Shown in pieces: positions 39,713 through 49,319 of a DNA stretch of 64,000 nt. The stretch is taken from assembly GCA_965247425.1 (NCBI GenBank), contig OZ252023.1, forward strand, positions 5,766,001-5,830,000. Direction: 5' to 3'. Under the pieces are notes generated by a model, which was given only the letters and a program-made list of their open reading frames with translations, was not told the origin of the DNA and ran no database searches. Origin of the DNA: CAZOZZ01 sp965247425. GTDB lineage: Bacteria; Acidobacteriota; Terriglobia; 20CM-2-55-15. The position numbers and the translations under genes are program-made. Positions within the stretch are counted from its first letter, which is position 1. Each line of letters begins with the position of its first letter.

Positions 39713-41244
39713 TAGACCACCTCCGCAGTGAGCAGTGCATCGTAAGTATTCACCTCCGGCAGGGGCCGCTCATAAGCGCGTAGTGCGGCCACTTCCAGTC
39801 GCGGCGCCGCCGGCCGGTCGAATCGGGCCTCGGTCATCAGGTAGCGCGCCGCGGCGGCATCGGAGCATCCCAGGCGCAGGGCTTGTTGGAATGCGGAATC
39901 CAGCTCGCTATAGCCATGTTCCCGGCCCAGTAGGAGCAACTCCACCATTGCGCGGGTCCCATTCTGTTTTCCGTTGCGATCGATCAACGTCTGCCAGAAC
40001 TCGTCATAGCTTTTCGGCCATCGGCCCTGTTGCCGCCATTGCTCCAGAGGCTTGCTCCCGGCCAGCGCGCCCGGCTTCCGCTCCAACACCTCCAGATAAT
40101 GTTCCAGATTGAAGAAGTGCTGGCCGTTTCCATATCCTCGCTCATGCCGCGCCACGCATCCGCCATCGTGCCAGACCTCCACGTAGGCCGGAAAAACGCT
40201 CGCCCGCACCACAGTCCCGGCCTTGACGGGGGCGGAGTAGAAGTTGTTACGCACCCGTACACATCCCTTACCATCGACTCGTGGAAAGCTGTCCTCGGCC
40301 AGAGGGAACCCTTCGGTCGATAACGCGAGCAGATGGGGCTGTTCGATCTGCATCCCTTCACCCACCGTCTGGACCCGATCGCCGATCTTGCGCCGTTCAT
40401 CGGCCCGGCAACCGGCCAGCAGCTGCGCATTCAGATCCGCCAGGTCCTTCGCCTTCGGCACCGGTACCAGGTGATTGCGCCGGAAGTATCCGGCTTCGCC
40501 TTCCACACCGCCTTTCTCGTGGCCCTCGCCGGGTGTGCAGAACTCGGCTTGAAACTTCCAATGCGACCGAAACGCGATGAACCGTTCGGTCTCTACACGC
40601 CGGTATCCCCGCAGAATCTTCTTCACCGCGCTGGTCAGGTTGTCATAACGCAGCACCCCGAAGACCCCCGCAAAATAGCGGAAACCCAACTCATGAGCCT
40701 CCAGGAATGCCTGTTTTGTCGCCCGAGGATAAGCTCGATGGAATGCGCCACCACTGCCCATGCTCCGCATACAGAAAACCTGGAGCTTCTGCCGTTCGCC
40801 ATCCAACTCCGCGACGGCTTCGTACCAGTCGATCTGTGCTTCCTGACCCCAGGCGTAGCTTTGCGGCACGAACGTCTCCTGTCGGATGAAACCCATCTCC
40901 CGCTTCCGCCGCCCGACATACCGGCGAACCGTCGATTCCCCAATCGGATGTTTCGGAAATTCCATCCGGATCCGTTCGTAGATCCGGTGACTGGTGTGCC
41001 GCTGCTTCCGCGGGGCCTGCCTGTCCGCCTCCAACACCCCGTTGATAAATTCCATAACCGGCTCCAGCCTCGGCCTCTTCCGCTCCGGGCTCTTCCTCGC
41101 CGGCGGCACGGCGTTTCCCAGCGCTTGACGCACCATCCGCCGATGCACCCCCAGCCGCCGGGCCACACCCTGGATCGTTCCCACACCAAACTCGTGCTCT
41201 CGCCGAATCTCTTCAAATAATTCCACCTTCGATCTCCTTGACAC
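39712..41244 (-). CDS. istA: IS21 family transposase IstA
   Basis: DDE transposase (510 aa). N-terminal helix-turn-helix (about 20-45), then an rve integrase core with D139 (QIDWYE), D201 (RYDNLTSAV) and E248 (KGGVEGE). The catalytic triad is intact. Start is uncertain: GTG 41244, or GTG 41226 which has AAGGAG about 9 bp upstream. The gene lies fully between the IS ends and is not truncated. Confidence 0.95.
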   Translation of the reverse strand: MSRRSKVELFEEIRREHEFGVGTIQGVARRLGVHRRMVRQALGNAVPPARKSPERKRPRLEPVMEFINGVLEADRQAPRKQRHTSHRIYERIRMEFPKHPIGESTVRRYVGRRKREMGFIRQETFVPQSYAWGQEAQIDWYEAVAELDGERQKLQVFCMRSMGSGGAFHRAYPRATKQAFLEAHELGFRYFAGVFGVLRYDNLTSAVKKILRGYRRVETERFIAFRSHWKFQAEFCTPGEGHEKGGVEGEAGYFRRNHLVPVPKAKDLADLNAQLLAGCRADERRKIGDRVQTVGEGMQIEQPHLLALSTEGFPLAEDSFPRVDGKGCVRVRNNFYSAPVKAGTVVRASVFPAYVEVWHDGGCVARHERGYGNGQHFFNLEHYLEVLERKPGALAGSKPLEQWRQQGRWPKSYDEFWQTLIDRNGKQNGTRAMVELLLLGREHGYSELDSAFQQALRLGCSDAAAARYLMTEARFDRPAAPRLEVAALRAYERPLPEVNTYDALLTAEVV

Positions 41245-41353
41245 CGGGTCCCTCCATTCCGACTCTTTGTTCGGAACAGCCTCTCCGGTTCAGTCGTCAG
41301 GGGTGGGCCAAATCAAACGATCAAAAGTGGGCCAATTTAGAGTAGCGAAATCA

Positions 41354-41812
41354 TTCCTTGCCGTAGAGAGTCCGTTCGGGGCTCAGGTGGGGCGCGATCA
41401 TACTGGACACCACGTCCGTCGATCCGGGAGACGGCGAATCCCCGCCAACATAGGTCTCGTCGAAGTTTGATTCCCGACGCTTCTGCTTTTGGCGAAGGCG
41501 ATCCAGGCACACATTTGTGGCGATCTGGTAGAGCCAGGTGCTCAAGCTCGATTCGAAACGAAACTTGTGCAGGTAGCGATACGCTTTGAGAAACGTTTCC
41601 TGATACACGTCCTGCGCGTCCTCGGCATTCCCCATCATGCGGTAGGCCAGCCTCAACACTCCCCTGTCGCATTTGTACACGACCTGGGCGAAGGCTTCCT
41701 GATCGCCGTTTCGCGCGCGTTCGATCAGCAGACGCTCCTCGTCCTTGCCGCTTGCTGCTGCCACTAACGCTGTTGGGATGTTGTGTTCTCCGCTGTCGGA
41801 ATGAGTCATCAC
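41354..41812 (-). pseudogene. ECF sigma factor, N-terminal part (region 2), cut by IS21 insertion
   Basis: First 153 residues of an ECF sigma factor. Region 2 is clear: ERARNGDQEAFAQVVYKCDR, then LAYRMMGNAEDAQDVYQETF and SSLSTWLYQIATNVCLDRLR for -10 recognition and core binding. The frame meets TGA at 41353-41351, which is inside the IS end. Region 4 lies beyond the IS at 38409-38597. Such a region-2-only product is unlikely to select promoters on its own. The upstream start is MMTHSDSGEHN. Confidence 0.92.
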
Positions 41813-42087
41813 GTGTTTCGCCTACTCTCTATTACGCAACCGCGAACCAAATGGTTCACAAAAAAACTCCGGATCCCTCGCCTACTGGAACTGGCAAATC
41901 CCGTTCCAACTATCACCAGCGTGAGGTCTAGTCTGTATCTATCTGAGGATAAAAATGTTAATGGGAATCGACCGGTTTCCGGAAATCCTGTTGTGACCCG
42001 GGAGCATCTCGGTTCTGTTGCGATTGTGGGTTCCGACTGTTCGGAATCGGACACCATGGGACAGCCTACTAGAGACGCTCTCATGGG
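41813..42087. other. intergenic region upstream of the sigma gene
   Basis: 275 bp between the sigma gene start and the end of the permease gene, both on the minus strand. Two dyads are visible: GGAAC...GTTCC (41879-41899) and TTCCGA...TCGGAA (about 42031-42046). These could be regulator sites or weak terminators. No gene found. Confidence 0.4.
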
Positions 42088-44592
42088 TTACTCGTACCGC
42101 AATACGAGCATCGGATCCAGACGGGCGGCCCGCAATGCCGGGAGGAGTCCCGCGAGCAGGGCTACGACAGTAAGCAGGATAACGGCACCGCCAAGCGTGC
42201 CTGTGTCCCCGGAACTGATCCCATAGAGCTGGGAGCCGATGAGGCTCGAGAGGGCATAATATGACGGAATCGCAATGCCGACGCCCAGAACGACGAGCGT
42301 TCCGACTTCGCGCACAACCATCCGGACGACGTTCCAAGCCGGTGCTCCGAACGCCATCCGTATGGCGATCTCTTGGGCCCGCCGGGCGACTGAAAAGCTC
42401 ATCACACCGTAAAGGCCGATGATTGCGAGAATGGTCGCGAGTACACCGAACGCACCGGACAGACTGGCGACCATCCTCTCGGTCGTTAACGACCGGTTCA
42501 CCTGCTCATCGAGCGTGCGCATGCCGTAAACGGGAATGTTGGCATCCAGTTTGCGGGCGCTGGACCGGACGGACTGGAAGAAGGCCGATGCGTTTGTGGT
42601 CGTTCGAGTGTAAATCACCACGCCCGAGGCGTTGCTTAGCTGACCGAACGGGAGAAATACCTGCCTGGGAATCTCCTGACGCATGTCCTCGTACATGGAG
42701 TCGGCAACGACTCCGACGATCTCCAGGTCCAGTTCGGTGTCGGGATCCCCACCCTGTCCCATCCGACGGCCGACGGCATCGCCGTCTGGAAAGTATCGCC
42801 GAGCGAAGGTTTCGTTCACGATAGTGACCTTCGGCGCGCCGAGGACATCGTTTCGATCGAAGTCTCTGCCGGCCAGAAAGTGGATGCCCAGCGTCTGGAA
42901 GTAATCCGGGCTGACCGCGTTAAAGTGCGGGTTCATGTTCTCGCCCTCGGCCCTTTCGTATCCTTGTACGGTGACCGAGCTGTCCCACTCGCTTCCGTCG
43001 AGTATCCGAATGATCGAATAACCCGTGGATTCTACGCCCGGCAGTGCCTTCAGACGTTCCTGCAACCGGCCGTAGAAGTCGCGGGTCTTTGGATCGTCGT
43101 ACCCGCTCAGATAAGGATCGACCTCGAAGGAGACGAGCTGTTTCACTTCGAAGCCAGGATCCAGACTTCTCAGGTTGGCCAGCGTGCGCACGAACAGGCC
43201 GGATGTGACCAGGAGCAGGAGTGACAGTCCAACCTGTCCCACGACCAGGCCCTTCCGAAGTCTCGCCCCGCGACCTCCGCCGATGACGCTGGCTGCACCT
43301 TCGGTCAAGGTTCCGGAGATGCTGGCCCGGGCGGCCTGGAGCGCGGGAGCGAAACCGGCCAGCAACGCAGTCAGTAGCGCCACGCCGAGGGAGAATCCGA
43401 GTACGCGTACATCCAGGTCGCCGGTGATCATCAGTTGCGAAGTTTCCGCCGCGAAGAACGTGAGCAGAAATCGGACCATCCCGACGCCGAGCCAGATACC
43501 CAGGGCCGCGGCCGCCACCGAAATCACGAGACTCTCTATCATGAGTTGCGACCAGACCTGGCTGCGACTGGCCCCGAGGGCGAAGCGAACCGCGATCTCC
43601 TTTCCCCGAGCCGACGCGCGCGTGATCAGGAGGTTCGCGACGTTCGCACAGGCGATCAGGAGAACCAGACCTGTCAATCCCAGCAAGACGTAGAGAGGTG
43701 TTCGAAACTGTCCACGGAGGAACGATCGGCCGGTCGCTCCGTCAAAGACCGTCATTCGGGATTCCAGGAACCGGTCCTTTGAATACTGTGAAGCGTTGGC
43801 GAAGGCCTCTTCTTCCAACTCCATCCGGAGGATCTGACCGAATAACGGTTCGATTGAAACTTCCGCCTCGGCGATGGAGACACCCGGTTCGAGTCGGGCA
43901 AAGACATTGACCCAACGCGAGCGTCGGTCCTCCATGGTGTAGTAGTTGGACATCACCGGGAGCATCTGCTTGTACATCATCAGAGGCACGAAAACCTGGG
44001 TCGCTTCTCCGACCTCTACGCCCTGGAAATTCTGTTGGGAGACGCCGATCACCGTCATCGGATAGTTGTTCAGATATACCGTGTCGCCGAGGATCGACGG
44101 ATCCGATCCGAATCTCGATGTCCAGAAATCATAGGACAGGATAGCGACCGGGTGTTCTCCGGGTAGCCGATCATCCCCGGGCGTGATGGTGCGTCCCAGT
44201 GCGGCGCCGACGCCAAGCATGTCGAAGTAATTTCCCGACACCATCTCGCCTCGCACGCGTTCGGTGTCGCCGCCATAGCCCAGGCCGATGGTCGCACTGC
44301 GGCGGCTGATGACGTCCTGGAACACTTCGCTCTTGTCGCGGAAGTCTTCATACATGGGATAGGACATGGCGTTCATGCCGTAGTTGCTGCCGTAATGGCT
44401 GCCTCTCGCGGCAAGCTGAACCAGCTCGCGAGGGTTCTCCACTGGCAGTGTTCGCAGCAGTAATTGGTCGATCAGGCTGAAGATGGCTGTGTTGGCGCCA
44501 ATTCCCAGCGCCAGCGACAGGACCGCGGCGCCCACGACGAGTGGGTTCTTCTGGAATGAACGAAAGACGAAGCGAAGATGAAATTGCGGCAT
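42088..44592 (-). CDS. FtsX/MacB-like permease of the acidobacterial ADOP type
   Basis: 834 aa membrane protein. N-terminal LRFVFRSFQKNPLVVGAAVL and LALGIGANTAIFSLIDQLLL form the first helix. A MacB-type periplasmic domain follows (about 50-270), then FtsX helices (about 285-420), a second periplasmic domain and a second FtsX domain (about 690-834, YGVMSFSVARRAQEIAIRMA). This duplicated, ATPase-free arrangement is typical of many Acidobacteriota permeases. Substrate unknown. No ABC ATPase gene is adjacent. Confidence 0.93.
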   Translation of the reverse strand: MPQFHLRFVFRSFQKNPLVVGAAVLSLALGIGANTAIFSLIDQLLLRTLPVENPRELVQLAARGSHYGSNYGMNAMSYPMYEDFRDKSEVFQDVISRRSATIGLGYGGDTERVRGEMVSGNYFDMLGVGAALGRTITPGDDRLPGEHPVAILSYDFWTSRFGSDPSILGDTVYLNNYPMTVIGVSQQNFQGVEVGEATQVFVPLMMYKQMLPVMSNYYTMEDRRSRWVNVFARLEPGVSIAEAEVSIEPLFGQILRMELEEEAFANASQYSKDRFLESRMTVFDGATGRSFLRGQFRTPLYVLLGLTGLVLLIACANVANLLITRASARGKEIAVRFALGASRSQVWSQLMIESLVISVAAAALGIWLGVGMVRFLLTFFAAETSQLMITGDLDVRVLGFSLGVALLTALLAGFAPALQAARASISGTLTEGAASVIGGGRGARLRKGLVVGQVGLSLLLLVTSGLFVRTLANLRSLDPGFEVKQLVSFEVDPYLSGYDDPKTRDFYGRLQERLKALPGVESTGYSIIRILDGSEWDSSVTVQGYERAEGENMNPHFNAVSPDYFQTLGIHFLAGRDFDRNDVLGAPKVTIVNETFARRYFPDGDAVGRRMGQGGDPDTELDLEIVGVVADSMYEDMRQEIPRQVFLPFGQLSNASGVVIYTRTTTNASAFFQSVRSSARKLDANIPVYGMRTLDEQVNRSLTTERMVASLSGAFGVLATILAIIGLYGVMSFSVARRAQEIAIRMAFGAPAWNVVRMVVREVGTLVVLGVGIAIPSYYALSSLIGSQLYGISSGDTGTLGGAVILLTVVALLAGLLPALRAARLDPMLVLRYE

Positions 44593-44676
44593 GATTCCCC
44601 CAGGCGAAAATAGACACGGTGCCGCCCGAATCGGTTGGCCGGCATTACTGTTACCAACCGGGGGTGGGAGGAAAGG

Positions 44677-45010
44677 TTACGGGGATTTTTCTGGAGTCGT
44701 GTAGGCTTCCTGAATCGTCAATGAGTCTGGCGCCAGCGTTACATTGAATGTGAAGTCGACGTTGCCTCCGGGAGTAACCAGGGTGAGAGTGTGATCTCCC
44801 AGCGACACACCGGAGCCTACCTGGACGTTGGTGGTCAGCGGGGTCGTTGTGCCACCCGTGATGGTGGCGGTAATTCCTGACGGAGCCGTGATTCCGGTGG
44901 CGTTATGAGATTCCGGCCGTTCAACACAACCGCGGCGGTCGTGACGGTCTGCGCGCCGGTGCCCGGAGACACGCTCGTGATCACCGGTTCGACTGTAACC
45001 CAGTATTTTC
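44677..45010 (-). pseudogene. frameshifted remnant of a TIG/IPT-domain surface protein
   Basis: Minus-strand translation gives two TIG-like pieces in different frames. One reads PVITSVSPGTGAQTVTTAAV, ending VLNGRNL (about 45000-44910). The other reads ATGITAPSGITATITGGTT and then VGSGVSLGDHTLTLVTPGG (about 44900-44740). Together they look like one TIG domain broken by a frameshift, and no intact upstream part of the gene remains. Probably decayed, though a sequencing indel could also explain it. Confidence 0.6.
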
Positions 45011-45418
45011 GTGATAACGCGTTCCATCCCGACCCCCTGGATTCTTGGTTTGGGGCGCACTCTACAACAACGGGCTTTCGAGACGAAGTGTATTCAGGTC
45101 GAGTGGAATCGTCGACCTCGAAAGACGGTCAGAAGCGCTTAAAGTTGTTGTAAATGTGTGTCATATCGAATATATCTTATCGGAGTATTAATAGTATTGG
45201 GCCGAGTTCCGGTTACCGATCCTGGGGCTTCAGTCAGTGGTGCGCGAACTGGTGGAATCGTTCCCTTGACCAGCGGGAGAATCGCATCAGGTGAAGCACG
45301 TCGGAGTGTCCTGGGATTGGGTCCCACGAAGGAAGTTTCGACTAACAAATTGTCGTACCGGACGGAAGCGGAAGTGATTGGCCATTCGCCCGTGCGAGCG
45401 GTATGTCGGAGAGAGAGA
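45011..45418. other. region upstream of the cytochrome/DUF1592 gene
   Basis: About 400 bp without a gene I can support. The downstream frame stays open upstream to 45158, but the residues there look non-coding. TTGTAA and TATATC with 17 bp spacing around 45147-45175 form a weak promoter candidate. The TATATCTTATC stretch is the most AT-rich part. Confidence 0.35.
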
Positions 45419-47839
45419 TTGACGAACAGAATATTGTTTTCCACTGTACTGGTCATCCTGTCAGCGGTGCCGGCGTACCCGGAGCTTCCAGGTGTGGCAT
45501 CGCTTTTTTCATCCCACGCCTCGCCGCCGCAGTCGCGAGCCGCGGAGAATAATGCACTGCTCGATCAGTATTGTGTGTATTGCCATGATGACGACTTGAA
45601 AGAGGGCGGTCTCACTCTGGCGGAAGTGGACCTGTCTCAACCAGGCCAACATGCCGCCAAACTGGAGCTCATGATCCGAAAGCTTCGAGCAGGAATGATG
45701 CCGCCGCCCGGTTTGCCCCGGCCTGACCCCGCCGTCCTCAAAGCCCTGGTCGCCGATCTGGAATCCGGGGTTGACATGGCTGCCGCTGCCGCACCAAATC
45801 CGGGTCGTCCCGTTCTTCACCGGTTGAACCGAACCGAATACGCCATCTCGATTCGAGACCTGCTGGGCCTCGAAGTGGATGCCGAAGCACTTTTGCCTCC
45901 CGACGACATGAGCCAGGGCTATGACAACATGTCGGACGTCCTGACGATCTCACCGTCGCTGCTCGAAGGTTACATGAGCGCCGCAGGCAAGATCAGCCGT
46001 CTGGCCGTTGGTGATCTTGAGGCCACTCCCGTCGTCGAGACTTACGTCGTTCCCCAGGCGATTTCGCAGATGAACCACATCGAGGGAACACCGTTCGGGA
46101 CGCGGGGAGGCATGGTTGTCCGCCACAACTTCCCGGCTGACGGTGACTACACGTTCTGGATGAGTTTCTATTACGCCAGCATTGGCGGATTTTTCGGCGA
46201 CAACATACAGGCTGAGGGCGAGCAGATCGAAGTTTCCATCGACGGCGAGCGCGTTGCGATCCTGGACATCGACCGGAAGATGAAGACGACCGACGATCTC
46301 CGAACGCCGCCAATCAAGGTGACGGCGGGACCGCACGCGGTTTCAGCCGCTTTCATCAAGAGAATGGCCGGTCCCGTGCAGGATTTCGTTATGCCGTTCG
46401 AACGGGCGTTGGTCGATCTTTCGACCGGTCACTTCCCCGGACTGACCGGGTTGCCGCACCTGAGGAACCTGGGCATAAACGGCCCATACAACATCACCGG
46501 AGTGAGCGAGACACCCAGTCGCGGGAAGATATTTACGTGCCGGCCGGCCGACGCCAGTGAAGAACTCTCCTGCGCCAGGGAGATCCTGTTGTCGATGTCA
46601 CGACTGGCATTTCGGCGACCGGTGACGGACGACGATTTTGAGCACCTGCGGTATTTCTTTGAGAGCGGTAGCAAGGAAGGTGGCTTCGATTCGGGAATCC
46701 GGTTGAGCCTGCAGGCCATCCTGGCAGACCCCGAGTTCATCTTCCGTTTTGAACGGACGCCTCCGGATGTGGAACCGGGAAGCAACTACCGCATCACGGA
46801 TCTCGAGTTGGCTTCACGATTGTCGTTCTTCCTGTGGAGTACCGGTCCTGACGACGAACTGATCCAGGTTGCTTCCGACGGGAAGCTGAAAGATCCCGCG
46901 GTCCTCAAGCAACAGGTAGAGCGTTTGTTGGCGGATTCTCGTTCAGAAACCCTCGCGACGAATTTCGCGTCGCACTTCCTGCATTTACAGAACCTTGAGG
47001 ATGTGCATCCGGACGCGTACCTGTTTCCCGACTGGGACTACAACCTGACCCAGTCGATGAGACGCGAGACGGAGATGTTCTTCGACAGCATCGTGCGCGA
47101 GGATCGGAACGTCGTCGATCTGTTGACCGCCGACTACACGTTTGCCGACGGGCGTCTCGCCCGCCACTACAAGATCCCGAATATCGTGGGCAACAGGTTC
47201 AGACGCGTTCAGGTTACCGACGAAAATCGCCGGGGATTGCTGGGTCATGGAAGCATTCTGACGTTGACGTCGATGGCCAATAGAACTTCGCCGGTAGTTC
47301 GCGGCTCCTGGCTTATGGAGGTGATCCTCGGGACGCCTCCTCCGAGTCCCCCCGCCGACGTGCCGCCCTTCCAGGAAGATGAGGATGGCCAGAAACTTTT
47401 GTCGGTGCGCCAGCGGATGGAGTCGCACCGTGCGAACCCCGCGTGCGCATCGTGCCATGACGTCATGGACCCTCTCGGTTTCTCACTGGAGAATTTCGAT
47501 GCGGTGGGAGCCTGGCGAACCAAGGACAATGGTTTCGAGATCGATCCTTCCGGTACGTTATCCGACGGCACCCCTTTGAACGGGACGGCAAGTCTCCGGG
47601 AGTACCTGGTTGGACGCCAGGACCTTTTTATCACGAACTTCACCCGCAACTTGTTGATGTTCGCAATGGGGCGGGTTCTTCAGCATTACGACATGCCGGC
47701 AGTTCGGGCAATCGTTCGGGAGGCGGGGGAAAATGATAATCGTTTTTCGTCGTTCGTCATGGGCATCGTGACGAGCACGCCGTTTCAGATGAGAGTGGCG
47801 GAGGATACGGAGTCGGAAACGAGCGCCGGGCAGAACTGA
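45419..47839 (+). CDS. secreted cytochrome c / DUF1592-family (planctomycete-type) protein
   Basis: About 806 aa from TTG 45419, chosen because GGAGAGAGA precedes it and a signal peptide begins there (RILFSTVLVILSAVPAYPEL). Domains in order: cytochrome-like PSCyt part with CVYCH (heme site C52, C55, H56), DUF1587 (PVLHRLNRTEYAISIRDLLG), DUF1595, DUF1592, DUF1588 with a second heme motif CASCH (from residue 676), and DUF1585 at the C-terminus. Probably periplasmic. The biochemical role of the domain set is unknown. Followed by its usual partner DUF1552. Confidence 0.9.
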   Translation: MTNRILFSTVLVILSAVPAYPELPGVASLFSSHASPPQSRAAENNALLDQYCVYCHDDDLKEGGLTLAEVDLSQPGQHAAKLELMIRKLRAGMMPPPGLPRPDPAVLKALVADLESGVDMAAAAAPNPGRPVLHRLNRTEYAISIRDLLGLEVDAEALLPPDDMSQGYDNMSDVLTISPSLLEGYMSAAGKISRLAVGDLEATPVVETYVVPQAISQMNHIEGTPFGTRGGMVVRHNFPADGDYTFWMSFYYASIGGFFGDNIQAEGEQIEVSIDGERVAILDIDRKMKTTDDLRTPPIKVTAGPHAVSAAFIKRMAGPVQDFVMPFERALVDLSTGHFPGLTGLPHLRNLGINGPYNITGVSETPSRGKIFTCRPADASEELSCAREILLSMSRLAFRRPVTDDDFEHLRYFFESGSKEGGFDSGIRLSLQAILADPEFIFRFERTPPDVEPGSNYRITDLELASRLSFFLWSTGPDDELIQVASDGKLKDPAVLKQQVERLLADSRSETLATNFASHFLHLQNLEDVHPDAYLFPDWDYNLTQSMRRETEMFFDSIVREDRNVVDLLTADYTFADGRLARHYKIPNIVGNRFRRVQVTDENRRGLLGHGSILTLTSMANRTSPVVRGSWLMEVILGTPPPSPPADVPPFQEDEDGQKLLSVRQRMESHRANPACASCHDVMDPLGFSLENFDAVGAWRTKDNGFEIDPSGTLSDGTPLNGTASLREYLVGRQDLFITNFTRNLLMFAMGRVLQHYDMPAVRAIVREAGENDNRFSSFVMGIVTSTPFQMRVAEDTESETSAGQN

Positions 47840-47921
47840 CGGGCCGCAACGCGCAGGAATTCAGACGAAAGAAATCGCAATTTTCAATAACATAGATTCA
47901 ACGAAGAGGAGAGGAAGGGCG

Positions 47922-49295
47922 ATGTACATCACGAAGAAACACATTTCCAGGCGGACGGCACTACGTGGCATCGGTGTGACATTGTCGTTGCCGTTGCTAG
48001 AGGCGATGCTGCCGGCACAGACTCCTTTGAGCCAGACGGCCGCGGTTCCGCCGACGCGTCTGGCCGCGCTCGAGATGGTACACGGCTCGGCCGGCAGTAC
48101 GGGTGATGGAACACGCCTCAAGTACTGGTCGCCGGAGAAGGAAGGAAGTGATTTTGAGATCACGGCCATCCTGCGATCGCTGGCTCCGTATCAGGACTAC
48201 CTGACGATCGTCAGCCACACCGACATCGCTCCGGCCACCGCTCAGGAGGTGAAGGAGGCGGGCGCGGACCATACGCGTTCCTCCGCCGCCTTCCTCACGT
48301 GCGCCCACGCGAAGATGACCGAAGGTGCCGACATCTATAACGGCGTCTCGATGGACCAGCTTTACGCGCAGAAATTCGGTCAGGATACACCGTTGCCTTC
48401 GATTCAACTCTCCATCGAAGACGTCGGTTCGCTGACCGGCGCCTGCGGTTATGGCTACAGTTGTGTATACGCAAACACGATTTCCTGGTCTTCGCCAACG
48501 ACGCCCCTTCCGATGGAGCGCGATCCGCGAGTGGCTTTCGAGCGTTTGTTCGGAGATGGTGCGACGCCCGAGCAGCGGCTGAGCCGCAGGCAGGCCAACG
48601 CCAGTATTCTCGACGGGATCATGGGCAAGGTTGCCGAACTCAAAAAGGGTCTTGGCCCGAGCGATCAGAATCGTCTGGGCGACTACCTGGACGATGTTCG
48701 TGAGATCGAACGGCGCATAGAGAAGGCGGAGCAACACAACATGTCCGGGGAAGCGACGGCCTTGCCAGATGCGCCGATCGGAGTGCCGGACGTCTGGACC
48801 GAACATGTCAAATTGATGTTTGATCTTCAAGTGTTGGCCTTCTCGACCGATATGACGCGTGTTTCCGCGTTCAAGATGGGACGTGACGTGAGTTCCCGCG
48901 TCTACACCGAAAGTGGCGTCAAGACTCCGTTCCATTCCCTTTCGCATCACGGCAACAAGCCGGACAAGCTTGAAGAGTTTTCCCGGCTCAATACGTTCCA
49001 CGTGGACCAGGTGGCGTACTTCGTCGACAAGTTGAAGAACACTCCCGACGGTGACGGCAACCTCCTGGATCATTCGATGGTTCTCTACGGCAGCCCCATG
49101 GGCGATGGAAGCGTCCACAACCACCTGCGTGTTCCCCTGTTCCTGGCGGGCAAGGCCAATGGTCAGTTGAAGGGCAATCACCATGTGTTGTGCGAAGATG
49201 GAACGCCCATGGCGAATGCTCTACTGACCCTGTTGCATAAGCTCGGTGTCGATGTCGATACGTTTGGCGACAGTACGGGAGAGGTTGCGATTTAG
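47922..49295 (+). CDS. Tat-exported DUF1552 protein
   Basis: 457 aa, ATG after GAAGAGGAGAGGAAGGGCG. Twin-arginine signal SRRTALRGIG at residues 9-18 followed by a hydrophobic stretch. The body carries DUF1552 features (ILDGIMGKVAELKKGLGPSD; FHSLSHHGNKPDKL) and resembles secreted sulfatase-like DUF1501/1552 proteins. His-rich SHHG may bind metal. DUF1552 genes are commonly adjacent to DUF1592 genes, so a joint periplasmic function is inferred; the reaction is unknown. Confidence 0.92.
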   Translation: MYITKKHISRRTALRGIGVTLSLPLLEAMLPAQTPLSQTAAVPPTRLAALEMVHGSAGSTGDGTRLKYWSPEKEGSDFEITAILRSLAPYQDYLTIVSHTDIAPATAQEVKEAGADHTRSSAAFLTCAHAKMTEGADIYNGVSMDQLYAQKFGQDTPLPSIQLSIEDVGSLTGACGYGYSCVYANTISWSSPTTPLPMERDPRVAFERLFGDGATPEQRLSRRQANASILDGIMGKVAELKKGLGPSDQNRLGDYLDDVREIERRIEKAEQHNMSGEATALPDAPIGVPDVWTEHVKLMFDLQVLAFSTDMTRVSAFKMGRDVSSRVYTESGVKTPFHSLSHHGNKPDKLEEFSRLNTFHVDQVAYFVDKLKNTPDGDGNLLDHSMVLYGSPMGDGSVHNHLRVPLFLAGKANGQLKGNHHVLCEDGTPMANALLTLLHKLGVDVDTFGDSTGEVAI

Positions 49296-49319
49296 GTCGA
49301 GACCGTGGGAGGAGATTGC

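Larger units (their letters stand above)
38604..41353 (-). mobile_element. IS21-family insertion sequence (2750 bp)
   Basis: Ends are 5'-TG...CA-3' as in IS21. At both ends, 19 bp inward, lies the same 35 bp inverted repeat beginning TGGCCCACTTTTGATCG (38623-38657 and complement 41301-41335, one mismatch), containing two TTGGCCCAC-like boxes. A 6 bp target duplication flanks it. It carries istA and istB with a 1 bp stop-start overlap. Structure looks complete, hence possibly active. It interrupts an ECF sigma factor gene. Confidence 0.93.

Noticed and set aside
38623..41335. Inner TGGCCCAC repeats as the true ends of the IS element
   Set aside because: No target duplication flanks them; extending 19 bp outward at both ends gives TG...CA termini and a matching TTCCTT duplication that restores the sigma frame.
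42088..44592. Permease as part of a MacAB-type exporter
   Set aside because: No adjacent MacA-like protein or ABC ATPase is present, and the double FtsX layout fits the orphan acidobacterial class better.
45158..45418. N-terminal extension of the DUF1592 gene from GTG 45158
   Set aside because: The 87 extra residues lack a signal peptide at the front and look non-coding; a TTG with a good RBS and signal peptide lies at 45419.
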